From contig JAGXRV010000094.1 in assembly GCA_018335695.1 (NCBI GenBank), positions 1 through 64,000 on the forward strand: a stretch of 64,000 nucleotides of DNA. The letters run 5' to 3'. This document shows, in pieces, positions 35,746 to 43,597 of the stretch (within the stretch, counting starts at the first letter, position 1; each line of letters starts with the position of its first letter). A program made the position numbers and the translations under genes. The DNA is from Clostridium sp. Lineage in GTDB: Bacteria > Bacillota > Dethiobacteria > Dethiobacterales > Dethiobacteraceae. The notes beneath the pieces are model-generated. The model made no database searches, had not been told where the DNA came from, and saw only the letters and a list, made by a program, of their open reading frames with translations.

Positions 35746-36213
35746 TTAAGTTTCATGCAATAAGACTTCAATCATACGGGCCAGCATAACCCCACGGATT
35801 ATTTCCAGCACATCATCCCTCTTCTGCTGTTCTAAGCTAATTACAGCTTTCATTAGAAGGCCCTCACGACGGGTCACGAGTCGTGCCTCTACCAGGCGGT
35901 GGACAAAATCAGTCGCTTTTTGCAGAGAAAGATTTTGCCCTGCCAAGCTCTGGCGCATCTCAAGCAATTGAAGCACTTTGTCACGGTTCAAATCCAACCT
36001 GCGAATGCGCAGGTATCCGCCGCCACCGCGCCGACTCTCCACCAAATAACCACGCTCAAGAGTAAAGCGGGTTGAAAGGACATAATTTATCTGGGAAGGA
36101 ACACAAGCAAAATGTGCCGCTAATTCTCTCCGTTGCAGGCAAATAGTAACATTCGGACTGGCATCCAGCAGCCGTCTGATATAAAGCTCTATACTGCTCG
36201 CCAAATTACTCAT
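35746..36213 (-). CDS. ctsR: CtsR, class III heat-shock repressor
   Basis: A 155-residue winged-helix repressor with the Gly-rich thermosensing wing 'VESRRGGGGYLRIRRL' near residues 55-70 and the N-terminal 'SNLASSIELYIRRLLDAS'. It represses its own operon (ctsR-mcsA-mcsB-clpC). A CtsR box sits over its own ribosome site, which directly supports the call. ATG 36213 has AGAGG within that box. Confidence 0.95.
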   Translation of the reverse strand: MSNLASSIELYIRRLLDASPNVTICLQRRELAAHFACVPSQINYVLSTRFTLERGYLVESRRGGGGYLRIRRLDLNRDKVLQLLEMRQSLAGQNLSLQKATDFVHRLVEARLVTRREGLLMKAVISLEQQKRDDVLEIIRGVMLARMIEVLLHET

Positions 36214-36217
36214 CGCA

Positions 36218-36279
36218 GACCTCTCTTTGACCTTAGCTGACTATATCCCCATTATAGCTTTTTCCAAAAATGCTCTCAA
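36218..36279 (-). promoter_or_regulatory. Promoter and CtsR operator of the ctsR operon
   Basis: On the minus strand TTGAGA (36274-36279) and TATAAT (36251-36256) are 17 nt apart. The CtsR box GGTCAAAGAGAGGTC (36218-36232) matches the direct heptad repeat GGTCAAA-N3-GGTC(AAA) closely. Its second half contains the ribosome site of ctsR, so bound CtsR would lie in the 5' untranslated part. Confidence 0.85.
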
Positions 36280-36458
36280 TAATCAGAACTGACACAAATG
36301 CCGCCTGGCTTACTATTTTCAGCCAATAAAGCTATTTTGCTCACTTTAGCTTATTTTTTTACACCTTGTCTCAGGAAATACCTCACCCTCTCCCAGGAGA
36401 ACTGACTTTGGGATTGCCAAATTGCAGGCCTTCGCTGCCCTCTCACCCGCAGGAGGAG

Positions 36459-36560
36459 AGAGCTAAGCAGCCGGGCAAGGCTGTATCAGCTCCTTTTCGC
36501 AAAAACATAGACTCTCACAGAATAGCAAAGAGAGCAAAGCAACCGAACAAGGCTGCATCA
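36459..36560. repeat. Imperfect direct repeat pair downstream of mgtC
   Basis: The gap 36280-36570 has no supported gene. It holds two 30-nt segments (36459-36488 and 36531-36560) about 83% identical and a REP-like CCCTCTCCC stretch (36380-36460). Origin unknown. Confidence 0.55.
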
Positions 36561-36566
36561 CCCAAA

Positions 36567-36592
36567 CAAAAAGATGCCTCTTATGAGACACC
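36567..36592 (-). terminator. Terminator after the MgtC-type gene
   Basis: GGTGTCTC-ATAA-GAGGCATC forms an 8-bp stem with two G-T pairs, followed by T5 on the minus strand. It is about 80 nt downstream of the stop at 36671. Confidence 0.55.
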
Positions 36593-36670
36593 TTGTGGCC
36601 ATTTTTTAGTTACAGTCGCATGAATACTAAAAACTTCCTTCGCTTATTTTTTAAAGCTGATTTCACCGGC

Positions 36671-37390
36671 TCAAGTCTGCGGCAGCTCGCATATACCCGT
36701 ATCTTCCCCTTCCCAGGAAACTTCCAACATCCCGGGAATACGCAGCAGATGCTCCATCAGTCTGCGCGAGCTAAAGCCCGCCGGCACACTGACCAACATT
36801 TCAATGACCACCGTTTGAGTATTATAAGCCTCCATAAAATTGGTCTCAGAAAGATTAACACTCGTGATCCCCACATTGTGCTCACCTAAGACTGTACCCA
36901 CGCGACCCAGCAAACCAGGCTGGTCAACTGCTCTCAACCAGAGCGATTTGCGGGAACGATCTTTTGCCATTCTTTCTTCAATTCTGGCGAGCGAAAACAG
37001 ACTGATTAAAATTAAAGCCGTCGTTGAAATTGCCGCCAGATATAAACCGATGCCTGTCGCCAAACCAACAGCAGCCACAACCCAGAGACTTGCCGCCGTA
37101 GTAAGCCCCCGTACCGAACTCCCCTGACGCATAATTGTACCTGCACCCAAAAAGCCGATTCCGCTCACAACCTGTGCGGCAATCCGTGCCTGATCTCCTC
37201 GCGGACCCAAAGCACCGCTAAAACCCACAACAGAAACGATCATCACAAGAGCGGAGCCCAAGCAGACCAGAATATGAGTACGAAGCCCGGCAGGACGATT
37301 ATGTCGCTCCCTTTCAAAACCGACTGCACCTCCCAAGATGCCGGCTAGGATCAAACGCAACAGCAATTCTCCATTTGATAACTCGGCCAT
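36671..37390 (-). CDS. MgtC/SapB family membrane protein with ACT-like tail
   Basis: A 239-residue protein. Residues 1-140 form about five transmembrane helices with the family motifs 'GGAVGFERERHNRPAGLRTHILVCLGSAL', 'RIAAQVVSGIGFLGAGTIM' and 'VRGLTTAASLWVVAAVGLA'. The C-terminal about 80 residues ('GLLGRVGTVLGEHNVGITSVNLSE') resemble an ACT domain, which is seen in some family members. MgtC proteins are tied to low magnesium and acid tolerance, but their direct activity is not settled. It stands alone, apart from a small gene 125 nt upstream in the same direction with its own terminator. Confidence 0.9.
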   Translation of the reverse strand: MAELSNGELLLRLILAGILGGAVGFERERHNRPAGLRTHILVCLGSALVMIVSVVGFSGALGPRGDQARIAAQVVSGIGFLGAGTIMRQGSSVRGLTTAASLWVVAAVGLATGIGLYLAAISTTALILISLFSLARIEERMAKDRSRKSLWLRAVDQPGLLGRVGTVLGEHNVGITSVNLSETNFMEAYNTQTVVIEMLVSVPAGFSSRRLMEHLLRIPGMLEVSWEGEDTGICELPQT

Positions 37391-37498
37391 GCCCCCACCC
37401 TTTCTCTCTCTGATTTAGATATATTATATGTAATTGTAGACACTCCTTCACAATCCGTCAATCTTTTATCTTATTCGCACGCGGCACAAAAAAGAAAA

Positions 37499-37517
37499 AC
37501 CGGCTTTCCCCGCCGGT
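37499..37517 (-). terminator. Terminator of the 47-codon gene
   Basis: On the minus strand ACCGGC-GGGGAAA-GCCGGT is a 6-bp stem followed by TTTTCTTTTTT. It overlaps the stop codon of the small gene. Confidence 0.8.
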
Positions 37518-37660
37518 TAGTTTTTTCTTTCTTCTATTTCTTCATCTAAATCAATAATTTTAGCCAGGATTTCTGCTTTATGAGCTCCTGAGGCCAGCAT
37601 AAACTCGCGTAAGAGTTCGTCCCTCGCATCGGAGAGGACATAAATCTGCTGAATTGCCAT
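37517..37660 (-). CDS. Small protein of 47 residues, function unknown
   Basis: A short gene with strong support: AAAGGAGGTAAACAGC before the ATG, a clean 47-residue frame and a terminator directly at its stop. The protein begins 'MAIQQIYVLSDARDELLREF', is amphipathic and mostly helical, and ends in a charged tail 'DEEIEERKN'. It lacks cysteine and transmembrane segments. I do not recognise the family. It stands alone between the amidase and the MgtC-type gene. Its size and charge pattern would suit a regulatory or adaptor peptide, but nothing here proves it. Confidence 0.65.
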   Translation of the reverse strand: MAIQQIYVLSDARDELLREFMLASGAHKAEILAKIIDLDEEIEERKN

Positions 37661-37886
37661 GCTGTTTACCTCCTTTGTTCGTTATTTATACCGCTTGCCA
37701 CTATTTTCCCTAATCGCTGAAGTAATTATGCCTCTGGACATTACTCAATTCAGCCATATTCACAAAGCCTCAGCATACAGAGCCAAACACAAGAGGCCTT
37801 GTTGACTACTAAAACCTTTGCTTGTTATAATTTTAACATGATGCAAATATTTTGTCTATACTTTCGCGAAGAAAAGTTTAACTTTT

Positions 37887-38492
37887 TTAAATATTTTGCG
37901 AGACAACAAGTAGCTGTCCCACGCGAATCACACCGGAGGACAAATTATTCCACTGTCGCAGTTGTTCAACTGTCACGCCATACCTGCGCGCCAAACTAAA
38001 GAGAGTATCTCCTCTCACAACCAGATGGGTGCGCTGTTGAATTCTTCTCAGCATTTCCTCCCAGGGGAAAAGCCGCCCAGGGCACGCTGTTGCTTGTAAA
38101 TCTCTGTGTCTAATCAGCGTAAGTTCGCCATAACGGGAGTGAATATCGCGAATCAACCAGACGAGTGCGTCCAATTGGTCGGCGGCAGGCGGGGCAAGCT
38201 CGAAATTTCCTGCTAGGGCAATGGCTATACTGTCGGCGTTAGCCGCCGGAGCATGAATCCCTCGCAACTCTTCCGCCCTACCACGCTCTATATCGCCGGA
38301 CTGCCGGACAAGATAATGATAACCAATCCCCATCCAACCGCGGTTGCGGTGCCAGCCATGAACTGTTTCTGCGGAAACATCGCCTGACGCGGTATGATGA
38401 ATAGCAATGCGCTGCGTAGAACGCCTTGCCGACAAACGTCTCTCTACTCTTCCGGAAGTGAACACCAAATTGCTTTCAACTATTTTCACCAT
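37887..38492 (-). CDS. N-acetylmuramoyl-L-alanine amidase with LysM domain
   Basis: A roughly 201-residue protein with an Amidase_2/PGRP domain (about 20-145) followed by one LysM motif ('HLVVRGDTLFSLARRYGVTVEQLRQWNNL', about 155-200). Zinc ligands are seen in 'IAIHHTAS', 'ALAGNFE' and 'LIRHRDLQATACPG' (His and Cys). It cuts the amide bond between MurNAc and the stem peptide. There is no signal peptide in the first residues, so export is not obvious. Start ATG 38492 has GGAGGAGG upstream. Confidence 0.9.
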   Translation of the reverse strand: MVKIVESNLVFTSGRVERRLSARRSTQRIAIHHTASGDVSAETVHGWHRNRGWMGIGYHYLVRQSGDIERGRAEELRGIHAPAANADSIAIALAGNFELAPPAADQLDALVWLIRDIHSRYGELTLIRHRDLQATACPGRLFPWEEMLRRIQQRTHLVVRGDTLFSLARRYGVTVEQLRQWNNLSSGVIRVGQLLVVSQNI

Positions 38493-38574
38493 TATCTCCT
38501 CCTCCAACGCTTGTGATACCGAAAATTAGCCGCAATTCAATATATGCTGCACACCGCAAAAGGCAAACGCCCTG

Positions 38575-38736
38575 CCGAAGCGTTGCTCTAGTCTCATAGT
38601 AGCCTGACTTACAAATATTCCCCTCCGGTGGAGGGGTGCCCGCAAGGGCGGGGTGGTCGCGTGGACGAGTGGGACAAATCACCTGTCCCCCTGTAAATAA
38701 AAATCCTTAGAATCTCTATGATTCTAAGGATTTTAT
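38575..38736. repeat. Long direct repeat, left copy (about 160 bp)
   Basis: Matches 40017-40171. It begins with the last bases of the dehydrogenase coding sequence ('CCGAAGCGTTGCTCTA'), continues through the three-copy repeat (38618-38693) and ends with a 15-bp-stem hairpin. It lies about 320 nt upstream of the dehydrogenase start, so the gene is bracketed by direct repeats. Confidence 0.85.
38700..38734. terminator. Perfect hairpin in the left repeat copy
   Basis: 15-bp arms AAAATCCTTAGAATC and GATTCTAAGGATTTT around a 5-nt loop. It is the same hairpin as at 40135-40169 and may work in either direction. Confidence 0.7.
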
Positions 38737-38915
38737 TTCACCTTTTCTATTTCGTCAGCTCGGTATTCATGCGCCACAGGCTTATAATCTGTCTTGTATT
38801 TTTCATATTTCTCACCTTGCGGAGTTGATTCCTCCTGGCCTAAATCATCGCCATACTCAATCGGCTCAGTGCATATGGCATCCAAAAGGATCTTTTCGTC
38901 ATGGATATTCAGCAA
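38733..38915 (-). CDS. Possible small acidic protein or gene remnant
   Basis: A 60-codon frame lies in the 547-nt gap between the amidase and the dehydrogenase, encoding a very charged peptide ('EPIEYGDDLGQEESTPQGEK..'). It begins at a TTG with no ribosome site, and its end overlaps the repeat hairpin. It could be a remnant of a longer gene or a chance frame. The rest of the gap (38916-39055) holds the leader of the dehydrogenase gene. Confidence 0.2.
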   Translation of the reverse strand: MLNIHDEKILLDAICTEPIEYGDDLGQEESTPQGEKYEKYKTDYKPVAHEYRADEIEKVK

Positions 38916-39055
38916 ATTGCGTATGATTATTTGTCCTGAAGAGTATCAGCGCTATTATTGAGGGCAATATATTGCCGTGTTCAAGAAATTTCATGTAAAT
39001 AGAGCGTAGAAGTGATTACATTGGTGGTTTAAATTAGCACAGGGATGGTGTTACG

Positions 39056-40033
39056 ATGAACAGACCTAAAGTCTATGTTACTCGGAAAATTCCACAGATA
39101 GCCCTGGAGATGATTGCCGCTGAATGCGAGCTGCAAATCAATCCGCATGATCGGGTTATGAGCAGGCAGGAACTGACAGAGGCAATTAAAGACTTGGACG
39201 GTATGCTCTGCCTTTTAACAGACACGATAGATGCCAAACTTCTCGCTTTAAGCTCCAAGTTAAAAGTATTGGCTAACTATGCGTCAGGATATAACAATAT
39301 TGACGTGGCCGCCTGTACCAAACGTCGCATTCTCGTCTCCAACACTCCGGGAGTTGGAGCCGAAACATCGGCTGATCTTACCTGGGCTTTGATTATGTCG
39401 GTTGCACGCAGACTAATTGAGGCAGACCGTTTTACTCGCGCAGGAAAATTTGACGGTTGGGCGCCTATGCTGTTTATGGGCGGCGACGTCTATGGCAAAA
39501 CTTTAGGAGTTGTAGGAACAGGCCATATCGGAGAGGCCGTAATCAGACGTTCCAGAGGATTTGGGATGAAGGCAATCTACTACGATACCAGAAAGAAAAG
39601 CGAAGAAGAAGAGAACTCTTTGGGAGTTGAATTCCGGGAGTTGAACGTTCTGTTACGAGAAGCCGACTTTATATCAATCCACGTACCCCTGACGCCTGAA
39701 ACAGTTCATCTGATTGGTGAAAAAGAACTAAAGATGATGAAAAAAACGGCCTATTTGATCAACACAGCGCGCGGCCCGGTTGTTGATGAGAAGGCTCTGG
39801 TCAAAGCCTTAAAAACGGGAGAAATTGCCGGTGCAGGCCTTGACGTTTTTGAGGAGGAGCCAAAACTGACTGCAGGCTTAGCAACACTGGACAATGTGGT
39901 CATCCTCCCCCATATCGGCAGCGCCAGCATTGAAAGCAGAACCAAAATGTCGGTAGTGGCAGCGGAAAACCTGCTGGCAGGACTCAAAGGTGAAAAAATG
40001 CCCAATCTTATCAACCCCGAAGCGTTGCTCTAA
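39056..40033 (+). CDS. D-2-hydroxyacid dehydrogenase (glycerate/glyoxylate type)
   Basis: A 325-residue NAD(P)-dependent enzyme that reduces 2-oxoacids such as glyoxylate or hydroxypyruvate. The Rossmann motif is 'GVVGTGHIGEAVIRR' near 150, and the catalytic Arg, Glu and His lie in 'NTARGPVVDEKAL', 'GLDVFEEEP' and 'ILPHIGSAS'. It is one of only two plus-strand genes in the window. GGGATGG lies before ATG 39056. It sits between about 160-bp direct repeats, and its last five codons belong to the right copy. That makes duplication or transfer of this segment plausible. Its exact substrate cannot be told from sequence. Confidence 0.9.
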   Translation: MNRPKVYVTRKIPQIALEMIAAECELQINPHDRVMSRQELTEAIKDLDGMLCLLTDTIDAKLLALSSKLKVLANYASGYNNIDVAACTKRRILVSNTPGVGAETSADLTWALIMSVARRLIEADRFTRAGKFDGWAPMLFMGGDVYGKTLGVVGTGHIGEAVIRRSRGFGMKAIYYDTRKKSEEEENSLGVEFRELNVLLREADFISIHVPLTPETVHLIGEKELKMMKKTAYLINTARGPVVDEKALVKALKTGEIAGAGLDVFEEEPKLTAGLATLDNVVILPHIGSASIESRTKMSVVAAENLLAGLKGEKMPNLINPEALL

Positions 40034-40171
40034 TCTCATAGTACCTGACTTACAAATATTCCTCTCCTCTGGAGGGGTGCCCGCAAGGGCGGGGTGGTCG
40101 CGTGGACGAGTGGGACAAATCACCCCTGTAAGTAAAAATCCTTAGAATCTTTATGATTCTAAGGATTTTAT
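40017..40171. repeat. Long direct repeat, right copy
   Basis: Second copy of the repeat at 38575-38736, with a short deletion ('CTGTCC') in the three-copy core (40059-40128). It covers the last coding bases and the terminator of the dehydrogenase and stops 6 nt before the tRNA-Thr end. Confidence 0.85.
40135..40169. terminator. Shared terminator of the dehydrogenase and tRNA genes
   Basis: 15-bp perfect stem with loop TTTAT and A/T-rich flanks, lying between two convergent transcripts. It probably ends the plus-strand dehydrogenase and the minus-strand tRNA. Confidence 0.75.
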
Positions 40172-40176
40172 GTCAT

Positions 40177-40251
40177 TGGAGCTGGTGGCGAGAATTGAAC
40201 TCGCAACCTGCGGTTTACGATACCGCTGCTCTGCCTTTGAGCCACACCAGC
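40177..40251 (-). tRNA. tRNA-Thr (anticodon CGT)
   Basis: The cloverleaf is complete: acceptor GCTGGTG/CACCAGC, D-arm GCTC/GAGC with a short loop, anticodon arm GCGGT/ACCGC with loop ATCGTAA, T-arm GCGAG/CTCGC with TTCAATT, and encoded TCCA at the 3' end. Positions 34-36 read CGT, which decodes ACG threonine. It has its own promoter. Confidence 0.95.
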
Positions 40252-40264
40252 ACATCTTAAAATC

Positions 40265-40293
40265 ATTATAGCCGAAAAATGTTGCCGCATCAA
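40265..40293 (-). promoter_or_regulatory. Sigma-A promoter of tRNA-Thr
   Basis: TTGATG (40288-40293) and TATAAT (40265-40270) on the minus strand, 17 nt apart and about 14 nt before the tRNA. Confidence 0.75.
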
Positions 40294-40396
40294 GAGGTTA
40301 AAAACTCAGCAAAAGCTACAGCAGCCAAAGCTAAGGAAGCTTGAAGTTTGGCAATCGCCGTGTTAAAAAAAGATTTCAAAGCGCCTGTCAGTCCGG

Positions 40397-40858
40397 TTAA
40401 TCGCTTTTAACTCTCAGTTCGCCGCCAATTCTTAAATAAACAAACGCCATAATTGCCCCATATAAAGTTGCGTTAATTGATGCTGACAGAGCAGTTTCGA
40501 TGGCTACTTGCAGCTTTGCATCAACCAAGCGAATAATTAAAATGTCGATCAGGATATACCAAGCTGCCCAACTGTAGACGATTGCTTTTAAATAGAGATG
40601 CTTAATGCCAATCAGCAAAATAAGAAAAGAAAAGATTATGCCTATAGCGATAGCAAAACAAAGCGCGCCAACTCCACCCCAAACGTAATGAATAAGCTCC
40701 AGCTCATTAGGCAATCTGTTGAAAGTCAACGCCGCGCCATATTCCGCAATACTAAGCTTAGCAAAGCCAAGAACATGTCGCGAGAAAAGACTCCATGAAA
40801 GGTAAACCGTGCCGGCAGCAAGTCCAGATATAAGTCCTACTGTAAATCTGTCGCTCAT
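40397..40858 (-). CDS. Hypothetical four-helix membrane protein
   Basis: A 153-residue integral membrane protein not recognised as a named family. Hydrophobic helices are visible at about 7-28, 55-85, 90-112 and 120-145, linked by short loops. It has no Cys-rich or enzymatic motifs. ATG 40858 has ACGGAGCC upstream. It is not clearly linked with neighbours: the tRNA gene lies downstream and the aminotransferase gene about 160 nt upstream. The gap 40252-40396 holds the tRNA promoter. Confidence 0.7.
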   Translation of the reverse strand: MSDRFTVGLISGLAAGTVYLSWSLFSRHVLGFAKLSIAEYGAALTFNRLPNELELIHYVWGGVGALCFAIAIGIIFSFLILLIGIKHLYLKAIVYSWAAWYILIDILIIRLVDAKLQVAIETALSASINATLYGAIMAFVYLRIGGELRVKSD

Positions 40859-41016
40859 TATATTGGCTCCGTTTCTGCAAATTATTGGTTAACTTTTGTC
40901 TTAGTATATTCTTAACCTTAGCCAACCAACAAATACAGCCGGTTTTTACTGCTCCTCCAATCAGCCTGTTCATAAAACTTTTGGCTCATACGTCTTACAG
41001 CTTTACAGCATAACGA

Positions 41017-42240
41017 TTAAGCTGATCTTGCCTTAAAAACAGCCATTTCTTGGTGCATCAGTTCTCCAAGTATTTTCATGCCGCGCGTGATTTTTTCCTC
41101 GCTCGCCTCGGAGAAAGCAAAACGGGCAGTATTTTTTCCGTTGTTATTAACGAAGAAGCCGGCACCGTCCACATAAGCCACTTTACGCTCCACAGCCTTT
41201 AGCAGCACTTCACGCGCACTCATTCCTTCCGGCAATGTTACCCAGACAAAAAACCCGCCCTCAGGACGCGTCCAAGTTACACCTTGAGGAAAATACTGCT
41301 CAAAACAGGAAAGCATTAAGTCACGTTTAGCCTTGTAAAGAGAAATTAAGGAGGAGACATGCTGTTCGATATAGCCGCTGGCTGCAAAACGGCAAGCCAT
41401 TCTCTGACCGAGAGAGTTGGAGCAGAGGTCAGTAGCCTGCTTCGCACAAGCAATTTTCTGGATTAGTGTTTCTTCCGCCACAATCCAGCCCACGCGAATA
41501 CCGGGTATAAAAGTTTTAGAGAAGGAACCAAGATAAATCACCCGGCCTTCGGTATCCATCGACTTAATGCTCTGTACCGGTTCCCCCTCGTAGCGGATTT
41601 CTCCATAGGGGTTATCTTCAATAATGATAAAGTTATATTCCTGAGCCAATGCCAACATCTTTTTGCGCCGCTCAAGCGACATGGAAATCCCGGTAGGGTT
41701 CTGAAAATTGGGAACCAAATAAGCAAATTTAGGCGTCCGCCCTTCCATTTGCATCTTACGCAGCTTTACAGCCAAAAGATCGGTGCGGATTCCTTCCGCG
41801 TCAAGAGGGATAGCCACTCGGTCGCCTTGGTAGTTATGAATAGCTCCCAAACCGCCTACGTAGCCAGGTTCTTCCACGACAACCAAATCACCTGGGTTTA
41901 CAAACACTTTTGCCAAAAGATCCATGCCCTGTTGGGAGCCGTTTGTAATTAGCAAGTTTTCCACAACGGAAGGGATACCTTCGCTTGTCATCTTCTTAGC
42001 TAAATAAGCACGCAACTCAAGATTTCCTTCTGTAGGTCCGTACTGAAGTGCAGATTTGCCTTCCTCGTTAATCAGTTCATGCATCACTTCGGCAATTTTT
42101 CCCATGGGAAAAAATTCAGCACTGGGAAACCCGCCCGCAAAAGACATCACATCCGGTTGTTCAGTCAGTTTAAAGAACTCACGAATTTCTGAAGTCTTCA
42201 TCAATTTCGCCCGATCGGCATACATTTGGTCAAAAAGCAT
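41017..42240 (-). CDS. PLP-dependent aminotransferase (MocR/LysN type, no DNA-binding domain)
   Basis: A 407-residue fold-type I aminotransferase. The active lysine is in 'VIYLGSFSKTFIPGIRVGW', with 'NFQNPTGISMSLERR' and 'IIEDNPYGEIRYEG' for PLP binding and 'GGFFVWVTLPEG' near the C-terminus. Family members include 2-aminoadipate and alanine-type aminotransferases. A T-box leader directly upstream means the gene responds to an uncharged tRNA; the apparent specifier is GCC (Ala), suggesting a role in alanine supply. This rests on one reading of the stem. GGAGGTG precedes ATG 42240. Confidence 0.9.
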   Translation of the reverse strand: MLFDQMYADRAKLMKTSEIREFFKLTEQPDVMSFAGGFPSAEFFPMGKIAEVMHELINEEGKSALQYGPTEGNLELRAYLAKKMTSEGIPSVVENLLITNGSQQGMDLLAKVFVNPGDLVVVEEPGYVGGLGAIHNYQGDRVAIPLDAEGIRTDLLAVKLRKMQMEGRTPKFAYLVPNFQNPTGISMSLERRKKMLALAQEYNFIIIEDNPYGEIRYEGEPVQSIKSMDTEGRVIYLGSFSKTFIPGIRVGWIVAEETLIQKIACAKQATDLCSNSLGQRMACRFAASGYIEQHVSSLISLYKAKRDLMLSCFEQYFPQGVTWTRPEGGFFVWVTLPEGMSAREVLLKAVERKVAYVDGAGFFVNNNGKNTARFAFSEASEEKITRGMKILGELMHQEMAVFKARSA

Positions 42241-42268
42241 TGCTCACACCTCCGTTTAATGTTGTTAG

Positions 42269-42510
42269 AAAAAAACAACACCCGTCTCTAAAAAACGCAG
42301 AGACGGGCGCTATACCCCGTGGTACCACTCTGATTACCGGAATTTCCGGTCACTCAAGCACATGCTTTCTGGATAACGGCAGCACCGGCCACGCTTACTA
42401 ATCTTCGGCAGGCAGCTCCGGGGTGGCTCACCTCTCACGCTTCCGAGGAACTTCTCAGCTTTCAGTTCCCTCTCTGTCGGTCGATACAGGCTTTTTCCCC
42501 ATCTTCGCTT
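42269..42510 (-). ncRNA. T-box riboswitch leader upstream of the aminotransferase
   Basis: On the minus strand the leader shows the T-box core AGAGTGGTACCACGG (42317-42331), a stem I with a GGGAACT/AGTTCC distal hairpin and a terminator (42269-42310: CCCGTCTCT/AGAGACGGG, then T-rich). In stem I the bulge between AGGT (42430-42433) and CCCC reads GAGCCA, so the apparent specifier is GCC (42425-42427), alanine. The discriminator-pairing base is T in TGGT, which fits A73 of tRNA-Ala. Uncharged tRNA would switch on the downstream gene. Confidence 0.85.
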
Positions 42511-42570
42511 TTATTTTCAATATATGGCCTAACTTCAAACTAAGTGTCAAAAAAATAAAACTTGATAGTC

Positions 42571-42599
42571 ATTATAGCAAAGTATACGCCAAAAAGCAA
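42571..42599 (-). promoter_or_regulatory. Promoter of the T-box leader
   Basis: TTGCTT (42594-42599) and TATAAT (42571-42576), 17 nt apart on the minus strand, about 60 nt before stem I. It overlaps the region before the ACR3-like gene stop. Confidence 0.65.
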
Positions 42600-42601
42600 G
42601 C

Positions 42602-43597
42602 CTATATTTTTCGATAATGTGTCAACAACCCCGTCCCCTTGTCACCTTTTTTGCGAAGAAGCAACAATAATTGTGCTATCATAGTCAAGATTGGCAATTC
42701 AATTAATGGGCCAATGACCAATGAAAGGGCAATTAATGGCCGGTCGGGGAAAGCATAAACCGCGATAGCCAAAGATAGCGGAGAATTCCGGGCAAGTGTC
42801 GTAAAATTAAAGCAGACAACGTTTTCATAAGAAAACTTTAAAACCCGCCCAAGACCCTGACCTATAATAAAGTTTATGATATAGAATAATACAATCGGTG
42901 GCAAGAGTTGTAACACAAAGATAGGATTTTGCAGTAGTGTTTCACCCTGTGACGCAAACATCGCCGTTATAGCCGAAGCCAGGAATATAAATTGCCCAAC
43001 GGATGCTATTGGCAAAACCTTTTCTTCCAACCAGGTTCCTTTTTTCAAACCAAATAAAAGCTGCCGAGATATAAAAGCTAAAAGAAAGGGTATAACCAGC
43101 ACCTTTACAATACTTGAAAGCAGTATGCCGGTATCAATAGCAACAAGTGCACCGGCCAGAATAAAAAGATAAAATGGCAAAAGCAATAACTGCAGTAGCA
43201 GCTTCCATGGTAACTGCACTGCGGCAAGCGGAACGTTTCCGCGTGCTATGTTTGTAAAAACTATATACCAATCTGTGCACGGCGTAACCATGAGCATTAT
43301 AAGGCCAACCCGAAGATCGGGAGCCTCACGAAGAAAAAGAAAGCCAAGAATATCAGCCAGTATGGGAGTCCAGATAAAATTCATGCCCAAGCTTAACCCT
43401 GTAAACTTAAAGTCTTTCAATGCCTTACCCAAATGGTGCAACGGAACCTGGAGAAAAACAACAAACAACATAACCGTTAAAAACGGGGCAACAAATGATG
43501 CCGCGTTCACTGAGAACCAATAAAACTGTCCAAGAAACAATCCTAATGCCACTGCGATCAATATAAAAAGTGACTGAAACCTCTCAAATAAGGTCAT
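42602..43597 (-). CDS. ACR3-like arsenite/BASS-family transporter
   Basis: A 331-residue membrane protein with about ten helices of the bile acid:sodium symporter superfamily. The motif 'PCTDWYIVFTNIARGN' resembles the active-site Cys region of ACR3 arsenite efflux proteins. No arsR or arsC gene is next to it, so arsenic export is an inference. ATG 43597 with AGAGGAG upstream is preferred to 43645. The C-terminal 'KKGDKGTGLLTHYRKI' is encoded by a REP-like repeat (42615-42640), suggesting the stop was lost and replaced. Confidence 0.75.
   Translation of the reverse strand: MTLFERFQSLFILIAVALGLFLGQFYWFSVNAASFVAPFLTVMLFVVFLQVPLHHLGKALKDFKFTGLSLGMNFIWTPILADILGFLFLREAPDLRVGLIMLMVTPCTDWYIVFTNIARGNVPLAAVQLPWKLLLQLLLLPFYLFILAGALVAIDTGILLSSIVKVLVIPFLLAFISRQLLFGLKKGTWLEEKVLPIASVGQFIFLASAITAMFASQGETLLQNPIFVLQLLPPIVLFYIINFIIGQGLGRVLKFSYENVVCFNFTTLARNSPLSLAIAVYAFPDRPLIALSLVIGPLIELPILTMIAQLLLLLRKKGDKGTGLLTHYRKI
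42615..42640. repeat. REP-like repeat, copy 1 (AATGTGTCAACAACCCCGTCC..)
   Basis: A 26-nt segment identical to 43781-43806, with TGTCAA/TTGACA ends in the second copy. It lies inside the 3' end of the ACR3-like gene. Such elements resemble REP sites tied to IS200-type (RAYT) transposases. Confidence 0.8.

Noticed and set aside
36366-36623. 85-codon plus-strand frame between ctsR and the MgtC-type gene
   Set aside because: It runs through imperfect repeats and a terminator, with no ribosome site and no family resemblance.
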